Assembly: GCA_003152975.1 (NCBI GenBank)
Contig: PMBP01000270.1
Coordinates: 728-5,858 of the forward strand
Length of the DNA: 5,131 nt
Origin: Phycisphaerales bacterium
Lineage (GTDB): Bacteria; Planctomycetota; Phycisphaerae; Sedimentisphaerales; Anaerohalosphaeraceae
Direction: 5' to 3'
Shown here: in pieces, positions 4,666 through 5,131 of the stretch
Layout: every line of letters starts with the position of its first letter
How positions within the stretch are numbered: the stretch's first letter is position 1
Notes under the pieces: model-generated
The model's database searches: none
What the model was told of the DNA's origin: nothing
Seen by the model: the letters and a program-made list of their open reading frames with translations, nothing else
Position numbers and translations under genes: made by a program

Positions 4666-5131
4666 ATGAAAATGCCAATGCGACAATCTGTTCGAGCGCG
4701 TTCCGGCTCGGTCCTGTGCATGGCGGTTCTGGCGATCCTGTTGTTGTCGATTGCGGGATTCGCGATGCTGACGATCTCCGACGGCCTGCGCCAGCGGACC
4801 GCCGTGGTTAAAAGCGAGGCGGCCGCGATGGCCGCCGCCGAAGCCGGCTACGAGAAGGCGATCTACTGGATGAGCCTGCAGGCGGACATGCTCAGCGCCC
4901 TCAACGATTCCGGGGCCAGCGGATCGCTCAGTTTCGACGGCAGTTCCTGCGACTATTCCGTCAAGATGACCTCCTTTCTGGGAGCCAGTCCCGTCTATGC
5001 GGTTCGTTCCGTCGGCCACAGCGGCCGATTCGAGCGGACTGTCGAAGTCCACCTTGTCCAGGCCATCGGCGGCTGGTCGATGGGCATGTGCCGCGTCTCG
5101 ACCGGCGGATCCTCGACGACCACGGTGAATT
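4666..5131 (+). CDS. PilX-like minor pilin/GspK-position protein (partial, runs off the right edge)
   Basis: An open frame runs from here to the window end without a stop (155 codons visible). ATG 4666 is chosen because ACGGA (4653-4657) lies 8 bases upstream; ATG at 4672 or 4678 is possible, and ATG 4627, which would overlap the GspJ-like gene by 25 bases, has no good site. The protein begins with a basic leader (RQSVRARSG), then SVLCMAVLAILLLSIAGFAML, one membrane helix. It continues with SEAAAMAAAEAGYEKAIYWM, the Ala-Glu-rich helix typical of PilX N-terminal regions (A-x-x-A-A-E-A-G). The usual Glu at +5 is missing (Met after a G14 cut), as in many PilX/GspK-type subunits that cap or start the filament. 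Beta-rich sequence follows (SCDYSVKMTSF, VYAVRSVGHSG, ERTVEVHLVQ). It completes an I-J-X/K minor set. The C-terminal domain that would separate PilX from GspK is not seen. Confidence 0.85.
   Translation, partial: MKMPMRQSVRARSGSVLCMAVLAILLLSIAGFAMLTISDGLRQRTAVVKSEAAAMAAAEAGYEKAIYWMSLQADMLSALNDSGASGSLSFDGSSCDYSVKMTSFLGASPVYAVRSVGHSGRFERTVEVHLVQAIGGWSMGMCRVSTGGSSTTTVN

Noticed and set aside
4408..5052. Minus-strand open frame opposite the GspJ-like and PilX-like genes
   Set aside because: Same reasoning: antisense shadow, while the plus strand encodes pilin-type helices on both sides.
1..5131. CRISPR arrays, tRNA or rRNA genes, insertion sequences, attachment sites
   Set aside because: Searched by eye on both strands. 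No regularly spaced repeats, cloverleaf with T-loop consensus, transposase-like protein or terminal inverted repeats were seen.

Overview
The window is GC-rich, tightly packed bacterial DNA. Its core is a five-gene operon for a type IV filament system (type II secretion or type IV pilus class). The small prepilin, with its AKWSEANATAG stretch after the N-terminal helix, resembles pilin-like proteins of Planctomycetota (Phycisphaerae-like). This taxonomic guess comes from memory of protein style only and is tentative.

Left part (1-633): the last 20 codons of an unidentified gene end at 63. A convincing intrinsic terminator follows (stem 79-109, T-rich tail). Next is a complete GNAT acetyltransferase of the spermidine/diamine type (160-633), which starts at TTG behind a GGAGG ribosome binding site.

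Middle part (640-1706): an unrecognised 243-residue protein is encoded on the minus strand (640-1371). It converges on the acetyltransferase gene with a 6-base gap and diverges from the filament operon. A good sigma-70-like promoter sits just upstream of it (-10 TATAAT, -35 TGGATA, spacer 16). The 335-base divergent region (1372-1706) holds that promoter, several small inverted repeats and a possible 14-residue leader peptide that overlaps the start of the next gene. I found no convincing plus-strand promoter there.

Right part (1707-5131): the plus-strand operon encodes, in order, the inner-membrane platform protein GspF/PilC, a short GspG/PilA-like prepilin (probable major subunit), a GspI/PilV-like minor prepilin, a GspJ/PilW-like minor prepilin, and a PilX-like protein cut by the right edge. 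The expected working is that prepilins are inserted in the inner membrane, trimmed by a prepilin peptidase, and polymerised on the platform protein by an ATPase. The I/J/X-type proteins would form the filament tip or priming complex. The ATPase, peptidase and any secretin gene lie outside the window.

The most unusual non-coding features are the structured leader of the major prepilin gene (two hairpins plus a TGGTACCA palindrome on the start codon that can pair with one of them) and two mutually exclusive hairpins downstream of that gene. Nothing here amounts to a clearly new system. The best candidates for novelty are the divergent unknown gene and the pilin leader.
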